Shown here: positions 1-5,242 of the stretch, piece by piece
Numbering within the stretch: position 1 is the first letter of the stretch
Layout of the letters: each line of letters starts with the position of its first letter
Origin: DATARH01 sp038228485
Lineage (GTDB): Bacteria > Pseudomonadota > Alphaproteobacteria > ATCC43930 > CGMCC-115725
Length of the DNA stretch: 5,242 bases
Direction of reading: 5' to 3'
Assembly (NCBI GenBank): GCA_038228485.1
Contig: JBBRPG010000220.1
Coordinates: 1 to 5,242, forward strand
The notes under the pieces: generated by a model
Told to the model about the DNA's origin: nothing
Seen by the model: only the letters and a program-made list of their open reading frames with translations
Databases searched by the model: none
Program-made: the position numbers and the translations under genes

Positions 1-42
1 ATGGAATTGCTGGCATTGGGCGAGAAGCCGACGGCCGATTAG
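1..42 (+). CDS. Possible C-terminal end of an upstream gene (partial)
   Basis: Frame 1 reads 13 codons (MELLALGEKPTAD) to a TAG at 40-42, just before the REP-like repeat begins. A stop codon placed immediately ahead of an intergenic repeat is what the end of a gene looks like. The ATG at position 1 is probably an internal codon at the window edge. Frame 3 stays open to a TAA at 95-97 and frame 2 has no stop at all here, so the choice of frame 1 rests mainly on its position relative to the repeat. Thirteen residues are too few to identify a family. If real, this gene runs in the same direction as the sulfatase-type gene, with about 100 bp between them. Confidence 0.35.
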   Translation: MELLALGEKPTAD

Positions 43-49
43 GCCGTCG

Positions 50-121
50 TCCCGGCGCAGGCCGGGACCCATCGCTCAGTCTTCGGGCAAATGGATAAGT
101 GGGTCCCGGCTTTCGCCGGGA
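50..121. repeat. REP-like double-hairpin inverted repeat
   Basis: Two 22-bp arms (50-71 and 100-121) are reverse complements of each other at 20 of 22 positions, separated by 28 bp. Each arm is also a small hairpin: CCCGGC-GCAG-GCCGGG at 51-66 and CCCGGC-TTTC-GCCGGG at 105-120. The unit can therefore fold either as one long stem or as two short GC-rich hairpins. This is the architecture of REP/BIME-type intergenic repeats, and similar CCCGGC...GCCGGG elements are common in alphaproteobacterial genomes. The outer GTCGT flank of the left arm (46-50) is not mirrored after the right arm, so the distal end has decayed. It sits after a possible stop codon and about 25 bp before the next start. It could limit read-through or stabilise the upstream mRNA 3' end. 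It is not a classical terminator because no U-tract follows. Confidence 0.8.
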
Positions 122-146
122 AGCGTCAGGGGAACGCAGAAAAAAG

Positions 147-1766
147 ATGCCCGGCCGGAACATCCTCTTCATCATGTGCGACCAGCTGCGGTTCGATTAC
201 CTCGGCTGTTACGGCCATCCGCATTTGAAGACCCCGAATATCGACGCGCTGGCGGCGCGCGGGGTGCGGTTCGATCGCGCCTATGTCCAGTCGCCGGTGT
301 GCGGCCCGTCGCGGATGAGCTTTTACACCGGGCGCTACATGCGCTCGCACGGCGCCAACTGGAACGGGTTTCCGTTGCGGGTCGGCGAGCCGACCCTGGG
401 CGACCACCTCGCCGAATTGGGCATGCGAACCGTGCTGGTCGGCAAGACCCACATGGCCGCCGATCTTGAGGGGATGAAGCGGCTCGGCATCGATCCCGGC
501 TCGGCGCTCGGCGTGCAGATGGCGGAATGCGGCTTCGAGCCTTACGAGCGCGACGACGGGCTGCACCCGCTCGGCCGCGGAGCGCGGCCGGCATACGACA
601 ATTACCTACGCGCTCATGGCTACGAGGCCGAGAACCCGTGGGAGGAATGGGCCAACTCGGCCGACGGTGCCGACGGTGTCCTCAACGGCTGGCTGCTGTC
701 GCATGGCGACAAGCCGGCGCGCATCCCCGAAGAGCATTCGGAGACGCCCTATACCACAAACCGGGCGATGCAGTTCATCGACGAGGCGCTGGCCGATGGG
801 CGCAACTGGTGCCTGCACCTGTCCTACATCAAGCCGCACTGGCCCTATATCGTGCCGGCGCCGTATCACGATATGTACGGCGCAGGCGATGTCATTGCGC
901 CGATGCGGGACGAGGCCGAGAGGGCCGACCCGCACCCGGTCTACCGCGCGCTGATGGCGCAGCGGGTGGCGCGCAATTTCTCGCGCGATGAGGTGCGGGC
1001 GCGGGTGATCCCGGCCTATATGGGCCTGATCAAGCAGATCGATGACCAACTCGGGGTGCTGTTCCGCTTTCTCGATGAGCGCGGGCTGCGCGACAACACG
1101 ATGATCGTGTTCACCAGCGATCACGGCGACTATCTCGGCGACCATTGGCTCGGCGAAAAGGATTTCTTTCACGACTGCACCGTCAAGGTGCCGCTGATCG
1201 TCGCCGATCCGAGCCCGGCGGCCGATGCGACCCGCGGCGCCGCCTCCGACGCGCTGGTCGAGGCGATCGATTTGGTGCCGAGCTTTATCGAGTATTGCGG
1301 CGGCGCGGTGAAGCCGCACATTGTCGAAGGGCGCTCGCTATTGCCGCTGCTGCGCGGCGAGACGCCGGCCGAGTGGCGGCGCGCGGTGTTCTCCGAATAC
1401 GACTATTCGATGCTCGAGGCGCGCCTCACGCTCGATCAGCCGATCCGCGACTGCCGCCTCTTTATGGTGTTCGACGGGCGCTGGAAATACGTCCACGCGA
1501 CTGGGTTCCGGCCGCTGCTGTTCGACCTCGCGAGCGACCCGCAGGAGCTGCGCGACCTCGGCGCCGACCCGGCCTATGCCGGCCAGCGCGTCCGGTTGCG
1601 CGAGGCGCTGCTCGACTGGGCGCTCACCGACCACAACCGGATCACCACCACCGACGCGCGGATCGAGGGCTACGCCAGGGGGCAGCAGCTGCGCTCCGGC
1701 ATTCTCATCGGCTATTGGGATGAGGCCGAACTGGCGGCCGCCCGCGCCCGGCTGGGGATCGGCTAG
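147..1766 (+). CDS. Sulfatase-superfamily hydrolase (arylsulfatase / phosphonate monoester hydrolase type)
   Basis: A complete 539-residue enzyme of the alkaline phosphatase/sulfatase superfamily, expected to hydrolyse sulfate esters or phosphonate/phosphate mono- or diesters. The sulfatase signature C-G-P-S-R is at residues 52-56. Cys52 is the expected nucleophile once a formylglycine-generating enzyme converts it to formylglycine. Probable metal ligands are Asp12-Gln13 in the N-terminal strand (IMCDQLR) and Asp325-His326 (TSDHGDYLGDH). Further active-site candidates are Arg56, Lys100 and His102 (VGKTHM), His231 (IKPHWPY) and Lys338 (GEKDFFHD). The DQ/DH metal pattern resembles rhizobial phosphonate monoester hydrolase more than Pseudomonas arylsulfatase (DD/DN), but the K-T-H triplet is sulfatase-like, so the substrate stays open. 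There is no signal peptide, so it should be cytoplasmic. The ATG at 147 is chosen because the family begins M-x-x-N-I-L-F-I-M. AGGGGA at 128-133 is a plausible but distant ribosome site (13 nt). A GTG at 99 would add 16 residues encoded partly by the repeat and is unlikely. The gene converges with the binding-protein gene 4 bp downstream. Confidence 0.93.
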   Translation: MPGRNILFIMCDQLRFDYLGCYGHPHLKTPNIDALAARGVRFDRAYVQSPVCGPSRMSFYTGRYMRSHGANWNGFPLRVGEPTLGDHLAELGMRTVLVGKTHMAADLEGMKRLGIDPGSALGVQMAECGFEPYERDDGLHPLGRGARPAYDNYLRAHGYEAENPWEEWANSADGADGVLNGWLLSHGDKPARIPEEHSETPYTTNRAMQFIDEALADGRNWCLHLSYIKPHWPYIVPAPYHDMYGAGDVIAPMRDEAERADPHPVYRALMAQRVARNFSRDEVRARVIPAYMGLIKQIDDQLGVLFRFLDERGLRDNTMIVFTSDHGDYLGDHWLGEKDFFHDCTVKVPLIVADPSPAADATRGAASDALVEAIDLVPSFIEYCGGAVKPHIVEGRSLLPLLRGETPAEWRRAVFSEYDYSMLEARLTLDQPIRDCRLFMVFDGRWKYVHATGFRPLLFDLASDPQELRDLGADPAYAGQRVRLREALLDWALTDHNRITTTDARIEGYARGQQLRSGILIGYWDEAELAAARARLGIG

Positions 1767-1770
1767 GGCT

Positions 1771-3030
1771 TCACCGCTTTACCAAGGGGCATTTCGACTC
1801 GGCCGGCGGTTGAAACGCAGCGCTGCCGGGGATCGTCGTCACCAGCCGGTAGTAATCCCACGGGTATTTCGATTCAGCCGGGGCCTTGACCCGGTACAGA
1901 TACATGTCGTGGACCATTACCCCGTCGGCGCGGATATGCCCGTTATGGGCAAAGAAATCGTTCACCGGAGCCGCCCGCATCGCCTTCATTACGGGCTCGG
2001 TCGCGTCGGTTCCGGCGCTGGCGACCGCCTGCAGATAGTGCGTCGTCGACGAATAGACCCCGGCCTGCAGCGCGTTCGGCATCTTGCCGGTGCGGGCAAA
2101 GAAGCGCTGGGACCAGGCGCGGCTCGGGTCGTCCTGATCCCAATAGAACGACTCGGTCAGCATCATGCCCTGGGTCGCGGGAAGGCCGAGGTTGTGGACA
2201 CCGTTGATGCGCAGCGACAGCCCGGCGAGGAGTTGCGGGCCCGGTGTCATCTTGAGCGCGGCGGCCTGTTGGATCGCGTTGGCGGTGTCGGCGCCGCCAT
2301 CGGCGAGGCCGATCACCTTGGCGCGCGATTGCTGCGCCTGCAGCAGGTAGGAAGACAGGTCGGGCGCGTCGAGCGGATGGCGGGCACGGCCCAGCACCTT
2401 GCCGCCATTGGCCGTGACCACCGCCGCGGTCTCGTTTTCGAGGTCGTAGCCAAAGCTGTAGTCGACGGTGACGAAGAACCAGGTATCGCTCCCCCCGGCG
2501 ACCAGCGCCCGGCCCAGCGAGTGCGCCGTCGCATAGGTGTCGTTGGTGTAATGAACCGACGTTGCGGTGCAGGCCTCGTTGGTCAGCCGCGTCGCGCCGG
2601 GCGCATTGAGGATGACGATCTTGTCGCGGGTTCCGCCGATCGCCTGGACGATCAGCGCCTCGGACGAGCCCGATACCTCCATCACCGCGTCGACATGCTG
2701 GCTGTCGAACCAATCGCGGGCGATGGCTGCGGCGCGGTCGGCGCTGTTCTGGTGATCGGCGGTGACGACTTCGATCGGCGCGCCCAGCACCTTGCCGCCA
2801 AAATCCTCGACCGCCATCTGCACCGCGACGGCGCTGCCCTTGCCGGTGAGCTCGGAATAAGTGCCGGTCATGTCGAGGATGAGCCCGATCTTGACCACCC
2901 CATCCGAGACGCGGCTCGGGTCGGGGGCCGGCTGCGCGCGGGCGCCCGTACCCATCAGCGATGCGGCGGCGATGAGAGCGGCGGCGCCGGCGGCCAACAG
3001 TCTGCGCTGTTTCATGAAGCCCCAGTTCAT
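1771..3030 (-). CDS. ABC transporter substrate-binding protein, branched-chain amino acid (HAAT/LivJ-like) family
   Basis: A 419-residue periplasmic binding protein of the type-1 fold (Peripla_BP_6 group), which captures a small ligand for an ABC importer. Residues 7-32 form a Sec signal peptide: K-Q-R-R, a hydrophobic Leu/Ala run, then a likely cleavage A-R-A|Q at 32/33. No lipobox cysteine is present, so the mature protein should be soluble. The mature part opens with the family pattern VKIGLILDMTGTYSELTGKG (47-66), followed by the first-lobe segment QMAVEDFGGKVLGAPIEVV. It ends with WDYYRLVTTIPG and a C-terminal SKCPLVKR, both typical of alphaproteobacterial members. Cys154 and Cys414 are candidates for a disulfide. 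The ATG at 3030 shares its A with the asparaginase stop (TGATG), giving translational coupling. A GTG at 3033 and an ATG at 3015 are alternatives, and the last would still leave the full signal peptide. No good Shine-Dalgarno site precedes any of them. No permease or ATPase gene is in the window, so the ligand cannot be read from context. Amino acids, short peptides, amides or aromatic acids are all known for this family. Confidence 0.92.
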   Translation of the reverse strand: MNWGFMKQRRLLAAGAAALIAAASLMGTGARAQPAPDPSRVSDGVVKIGLILDMTGTYSELTGKGSAVAVQMAVEDFGGKVLGAPIEVVTADHQNSADRAAAIARDWFDSQHVDAVMEVSGSSEALIVQAIGGTRDKIVILNAPGATRLTNEACTATSVHYTNDTYATAHSLGRALVAGGSDTWFFVTVDYSFGYDLENETAAVVTANGGKVLGRARHPLDAPDLSSYLLQAQQSRAKVIGLADGGADTANAIQQAAALKMTPGPQLLAGLSLRINGVHNLGLPATQGMMLTESFYWDQDDPSRAWSQRFFARTGKMPNALQAGVYSSTTHYLQAVASAGTDATEPVMKAMRAAPVNDFFAHNGHIRADGVMVHDMYLYRVKAPAESKYPWDYYRLVTTIPGSAAFQPPAESKCPLVKR

Positions 3031-4007
3031 CACGGTTTGCTGTCTTTTTGGGCCAAATACGGCTCGTCGTAGATCGCGGTATACACAATACCGTCATCTT
3101 TTACGTAGCCGCGATACATCCCGGTGCAGTTGAACGGCAGTGCGACCTCGCCGTCGCGGCCGATGGCGACGACCCCGCCGGAGCCGCCGACTCGGCCCAG
3201 CTCGGCGACGACCGCCGCGGCGGCTTCGAGGGCCGAGACGCCGGTATGAACGATGCGGGCGGCGATTTCGTGCGCGGCGGCGTAGCGGATGAAGAATTCG
3301 CCGTGGCCCGTCGCCGAGACCGCGCAGCTGGCGTTGTCGGCATAGGTGCCGGCGCCGACGATCGGACTGTCGCCGATCCGGCCGGGAAATTTTCCGGTCA
3401 TCCCGCCGGTCGAGGTCGCGGCGGCGAGATCGCCCGAGCTGTCGCGCGCGACCGCGCCGACCGTGCCGTGGCGGCGCGATTCGTCCCCGTCGGTAAGGCC
3501 GGCGGCTTCCTGCGCCAGCGTCTCCTGCAGCGCCTGCCAGCGCGCCTCGGTGAAGAAATAGCCGGGATCGGCGAAAGCAAGCCCGGCCTCGCGGCAGAAC
3601 GCCATCGCGCCCTCGCCGACCAGCAGGACATGCGGCGATCTTTCCATCACCGCCCGCGCCGCGAGCACCGGGTTGCGCGGGCCAAAGACCCCGGCGACCG
3701 CGCCGGCGCGCCGGTCGCGCCCCTCCATCACCGCGGCGTCCATCTCTTGAGTGCCGACGCGGGTGAAGACCGCGCCGCGGCCGGCATTGAACAGCGGATC
3801 GTCTTCGAGGGCGCAGACCGCGACGGTCACCGCCTCGAGCGCGCTGCCGCCATCGGCGAGCACCGCCTCGCCGGCACGGAGCGCCAGGCGCAGCCCGGCG
3901 TGATACAGCGCCTCGCGTTCGGCGGTCATGTCGCCGCGTCGCAAGGTGCCGGCGCCGCCATGGATGGCGAGCGCAAAGCCTCGGCGAGTGTGGCCGGCGT
4001 CGGGCAA
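3030..4007 (-). CDS. iaaA: Isoaspartyl peptidase / L-asparaginase, plant-type (Ntn hydrolase)
   Basis: A 325-residue precursor of an N-terminal nucleophile hydrolase (asparaginase_2 family), close in length to E. coli IaaA/EcAIII (321). It cleaves isoaspartyl dipeptides and, usually less well, L-asparagine, releasing aspartate. The N-terminal strand ALAIHGGAG is at 12-20 and LFNAGRGAVFT at 72-82. The autocleavage site is Gly181-Thr182 in HGTVGAVA; Thr182 becomes the nucleophile at the new N terminus of the beta subunit. The second conserved threonine lies in TSTGGMTGK (Thr200). Arg210 and Asp213 (PGRIGDSP) match the substrate alpha-carboxylate and alpha-amino binding residues. T-G-H-G at 233-236 matches the conserved T-G-x-G substrate loop. 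All expected active-site positions are present, so the enzyme should process and be active. It has no signal peptide and is cytoplasmic. The start is TTG at 4007, supported by GGGGA 8 nt upstream and by the absence of an in-frame ATG or GTG before the first conserved strand. It is the first gene of a coupled pair with the substrate-binding protein. The symbol is given by family, not by tested orthology. Confidence 0.94.
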   Translation of the reverse strand: MPDAGHTRRGFALAIHGGAGTLRRGDMTAEREALYHAGLRLALRAGEAVLADGGSALEAVTVAVCALEDDPLFNAGRGAVFTRVGTQEMDAAVMEGRDRRAGAVAGVFGPRNPVLAARAVMERSPHVLLVGEGAMAFCREAGLAFADPGYFFTEARWQALQETLAQEAAGLTDGDESRRHGTVGAVARDSSGDLAAATSTGGMTGKFPGRIGDSPIVGAGTYADNASCAVSATGHGEFFIRYAAAHEIAARIVHTGVSALEAAAAVVAELGRVGGSGGVVAIGRDGEVALPFNCTGMYRGYVKDDGIVYTAIYDEPYLAQKDSKP

Positions 4008-4015
4008 TCGAGCTG

Positions 4016-4020
4016 TCCCC
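4016..4020 (-). promoter_or_regulatory. Ribosome binding site that fixes the TTG start of the asparaginase gene
   Basis: On the minus strand GGGGA (4020 down to 4016) lies 8 nt before the TTG at 4007-4005. No in-frame ATG or GTG exists between this site and the IHGGAG strand, which must be included for a working enzyme. The site therefore decides the start in favour of the rare TTG codon. Confidence 0.6.
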
Positions 4021-4032
4021 GTTTCGTGTTGC

Positions 4033-4054
4033 GGTAGATGGGTGGTAGATGTGT
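4033..4054. repeat. 11-bp tandem direct repeat in the divergent control region
   Basis: GGTAGATGGGT (4033-4043) is followed directly by GGTAGATGTGT (4044-4054), identical at 10 of 11 positions. The period is close to one helical turn, so two protein monomers could bind on the same face of the DNA. The repeat lies 26-47 bp upstream of the asparaginase start and 70-91 bp upstream of the transporter start. A regulatory operator is possible, but chance similarity over 22 bp cannot be excluded. Confidence 0.4.
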
Positions 4055-4056
4055 TC

Positions 4057-4073
4057 TGCCGTGTTTTTCGGCA
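4057..4073. promoter_or_regulatory. Small palindrome in the divergent region
   Basis: TGCCG (4057-4061) and CGGCA (4069-4073) form a perfect 5-bp inverted repeat around a T-rich 7-base centre (TGTTTTT). It lies almost midway between the divergent starts and directly follows the tandem repeat. It could be half of an operator for a dimeric regulator or a weak RNA hairpin. The stem is short, so this is only suggestive. The whole region 4008-4123 must contain the promoters of both genes, but I see no convincing -35/-10 pair on either strand. Confidence 0.25.
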
Positions 4074-4111
4074 ATCAACTTACCGCGAGGGCGCGCGGCG
4101 CGGTATGGTGC

Positions 4112-4116
4112 GGAGG
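4112..4116 (+). promoter_or_regulatory. Ribosome binding site of the MFS transporter gene
   Basis: A near-consensus GGAGG sits 7 nt before the ATG at 4124. It decides against an in-frame ATG at 4049 that would add 25 residues of non-membrane, low-similarity-looking sequence and has no comparable site in front of it. Confidence 0.75.
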
Positions 4117-4123
4117 CCATCAT

Positions 4124-5242
4124 ATGGCAATCCCCCAGCGCGAGACCGCCGCCTTGCCGATAGCGCACGACATCGCCGAACGGCCGCGCGTCGAGGTTCG
4201 CCAGGGTTTGCGCTTGGTGATGCTCGGGCTGGGCATCTCGGTGGTGCCGCTCGACACCGCGGTCAACATCTCCTTCCCCGACATCACCGGCAGTTTCGGC
4301 CTGCCGATCTCGATGATCCAGTGGGTGGTGATCTGCTACGTGCTGACCTACGCGGCGCTGATGCTGGCGTTCGGCCGGATCGGCGACATCGCCGGCCACG
4401 CCCGCGTGTTCCGCGCCGGTCTGGCCTGGAGCGTCGTCGCTTTCCTGCTCTGCGCCGCCGCGCCGGCCTTTGGCTGGCTGCTGTTTTTTCGCTTTCTGCA
4501 AGGGATCGGCGCCGGGCTGGTGATCAGCTGCGCCCCCGCGCTGGTGACGAGCCTTTATCCCGAGGCGCGGCGCAGCCACGCGGTCGGCATCTTCACGTTG
4601 ATCTTCGCGCTCGCCCAAGCCTCGGGGCCGCTGATTGGCGGCATCCTCGTCGCGCGCTGGGGCTGGCCGGCGGTGTTCTGGTTCCGCGCCCCGATCGCGC
4701 TCGTCAGCCTGTTGTTCCTGCGCGGTCTGCCGCTGCCTGCGGCCGGGGCAGCCGGCGAGCGGTTCGATATTCTGGGCGCCCTGCTGCTGGCGTTGGGGTT
4801 GACGACGATGCTGCTCGGGATCAACGCCATATCGCGCGTCGGCGCCGGGTTGCAGACGGCGGCGTTGGTCGGCACCGCGGCGGCGAGTTTCTTGCTCTTC
4901 ATCTGGTGGGAAGGCCGCACCGCCCAGCCGATCGTCCGCATCGCGCTGTTCCGCAATTTCGGCTTTGCCGCGGTCAATTTAGTCAACGTGCTGATGAACC
5001 TGGCGACGTTCTCGGTGATGCTGTTCGTGCCGTATTTCTTCGCCAAATTCAGCTTGATGTCGCTGCCGCTCGCCGGCTTGGTGCTGGCAACCGGCTCGGT
5101 CGCGATGGCGCTGACCTCGCCGCTCGCCGGACGGCTGATCGCGCGGGTCGCGGCCGAGCGGGTTGCGGCGGTTGGCGTCCTCACGATCGGCGGCGGGTTG
5201 TTCCTGATTGGATTGTGGCCCGCCGAAATCTCGCCCCCGATG
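4124..5242 (+). CDS. MFS transporter, DHA2 (EmrB/QacA-like, 14-TM) family, 3' end beyond window
   Basis: An open frame of 373 codons without a stop, truncated by the right edge of the window. It encodes an inner-membrane proton-coupled antiporter of the major facilitator superfamily, most likely exporting drugs or small organic compounds. After a polar N-terminus (1-29) the first helix carries the DHA2-type VPLDTAVNISFPDI pattern (41-54). The second helix begins IQWVVICYVL (65-74). Motif A is at 84-97 (FGRIGDIAGHARVF). Motif B-like RFLQGIGAGLV is at 123-133, and motif C, diagnostic of antiporters, reads ASGPLIGG at 166-173. I count about eleven hydrophobic segments up to residue 365, consistent with a 14-helix protein of roughly 450-520 residues with three helices still missing. 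The start at ATG 4124 is set by GGAGG 7 nt upstream. It is divergent from the asparaginase gene. The substrate cannot be inferred, and no adjacent membrane-fusion or outer-membrane partner is visible in the window. Confidence 0.92.
   Translation, partial: MAIPQRETAALPIAHDIAERPRVEVRQGLRLVMLGLGISVVPLDTAVNISFPDITGSFGLPISMIQWVVICYVLTYAALMLAFGRIGDIAGHARVFRAGLAWSVVAFLLCAAAPAFGWLLFFRFLQGIGAGLVISCAPALVTSLYPEARRSHAVGIFTLIFALAQASGPLIGGILVARWGWPAVFWFRAPIALVSLLFLRGLPLPAAGAAGERFDILGALLLALGLTTMLLGINAISRVGAGLQTAALVGTAAASFLLFIWWEGRTAQPIVRIALFRNFGFAAVNLVNVLMNLATFSVMLFVPYFFAKFSLMSLPLAGLVLATGSVAMALTSPLAGRLIARVAAERVAAVGVLTIGGGLFLIGLWPAEISPPM

Noticed and set aside
46..121. Intrinsic terminator for an upstream gene
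   Set aside because: The stems are strong but no run of T follows either hairpin on the plus strand, so the repeat-element interpretation is better supported.
99..146. GTG at 99 as the start of the sulfatase-type protein, adding 16 residues
   Set aside because: The extension is encoded by the right arm of the inverted repeat and a low-complexity purine run. The family normally starts a few residues before N-I-L-F-I-M, which fits ATG 147.
606..1319. Minus-strand open frame (237 codons) inside the sulfatase-type gene
   Set aside because: Antisense to conserved sulfatase motifs, with His/Arg-rich composition and no recognised family.
1321..3072. Long plus-strand open frame (583 codons) spanning the sulfatase 3' end and the whole binding-protein gene
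   Set aside because: It is antisense to a protein with clear family features and out of frame with the sulfatase. Its translation is Arg/Gly/Ala-rich with no recognisable domain, as expected for a shadow frame in high-GC DNA.
3048..4037. Plus-strand open frame (329 codons) opposite the asparaginase gene
   Set aside because: It almost exactly mirrors a gene with all Ntn-hydrolase motifs intact. The composition is typical of antisense translation and no domain is visible.
4046..4078. Possible minus-strand promoter (TTGATT or TTGCCG as -35)
   Set aside because: No acceptable -10 hexamer lies at 16-18 bp. The best candidate, CATCTA, matches the consensus at only two positions.
4049..4123. In-frame ATG at 4049 as the transporter start
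   Set aside because: It would add 25 residues unlike a transporter N-terminus, and would place the GGAGG site inside the coding region.
3926..5184. Minus-strand open frames at 3926-4618 and 4555-5184
   Set aside because: They are antisense to the DHA2 transporter, which has motifs A and C, regular helices and a strong ribosome site. The predicted products are Ser/Thr/Ala/Arg-rich shadow sequences.

Overview
This window looks like ordinary chromosomal DNA from a high-GC alphaproteobacterium. The evidence is strong G/C third-position bias, a CCCGGC-N4-GCCGGG double-hairpin intergenic repeat of a kind common in alphaproteobacteria, and proteins of the sulfatase, HAAT solute-binding, plant-type asparaginase and DHA2 transporter families as they occur in rhizobial, Rhodospirillales and sphingomonad relatives. 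The lineage is inferred from sequence style and was not tested by a search. There are no RNA genes, IS elements, CRISPR arrays, integration sites or origins that I can support.

Layout. Positions 1-42 may be the last codons of an upstream plus-strand gene. Positions 50-121 hold a REP-like inverted repeat. A complete sulfatase/phosphonate monoester hydrolase-type gene follows on the plus strand (147-1766). It converges, with only 4 bp between stop codons, on a two-gene minus-strand unit: a plant-type isoaspartyl peptidase/L-asparaginase (4007-3030, TTG start) followed by a periplasmic substrate-binding protein of the branched-chain amino acid ABC type (3030-1771), joined by a TGATG stop/start overlap. 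A 116-bp divergent region (4008-4123) with an 11-bp tandem repeat and a small palindrome separates the asparaginase from a plus-strand DHA2-type (EmrB/QacA-like, 14-TM) efflux transporter. That gene starts at 4124 and runs off the right edge without a stop.

How the genes may work together. The asparaginase/binding-protein pair fits a small catabolic unit: the binding protein captures an amino-acid-like or peptide-like ligand in the periplasm, and the cytoplasmic Ntn hydrolase cleaves isoaspartyl or asparagine amide bonds. No permease or ATPase gene is in the window, so the binding protein must borrow a transporter encoded elsewhere. The sulfatase-fold enzyme is cytoplasmic and scavenges sulfate or phosphate esters, with no visible functional tie to the pair. 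The transporter shares only the divergent control region.

I did not find a clearly new biological system. The points most worth a second look are the mixed active-site signature of the sulfatase-fold enzyme, the coupled asparaginase/HAAT pair (parallel to, but different from, E. coli iaaA-gsiABCD), and the repeat-bearing divergent control region.
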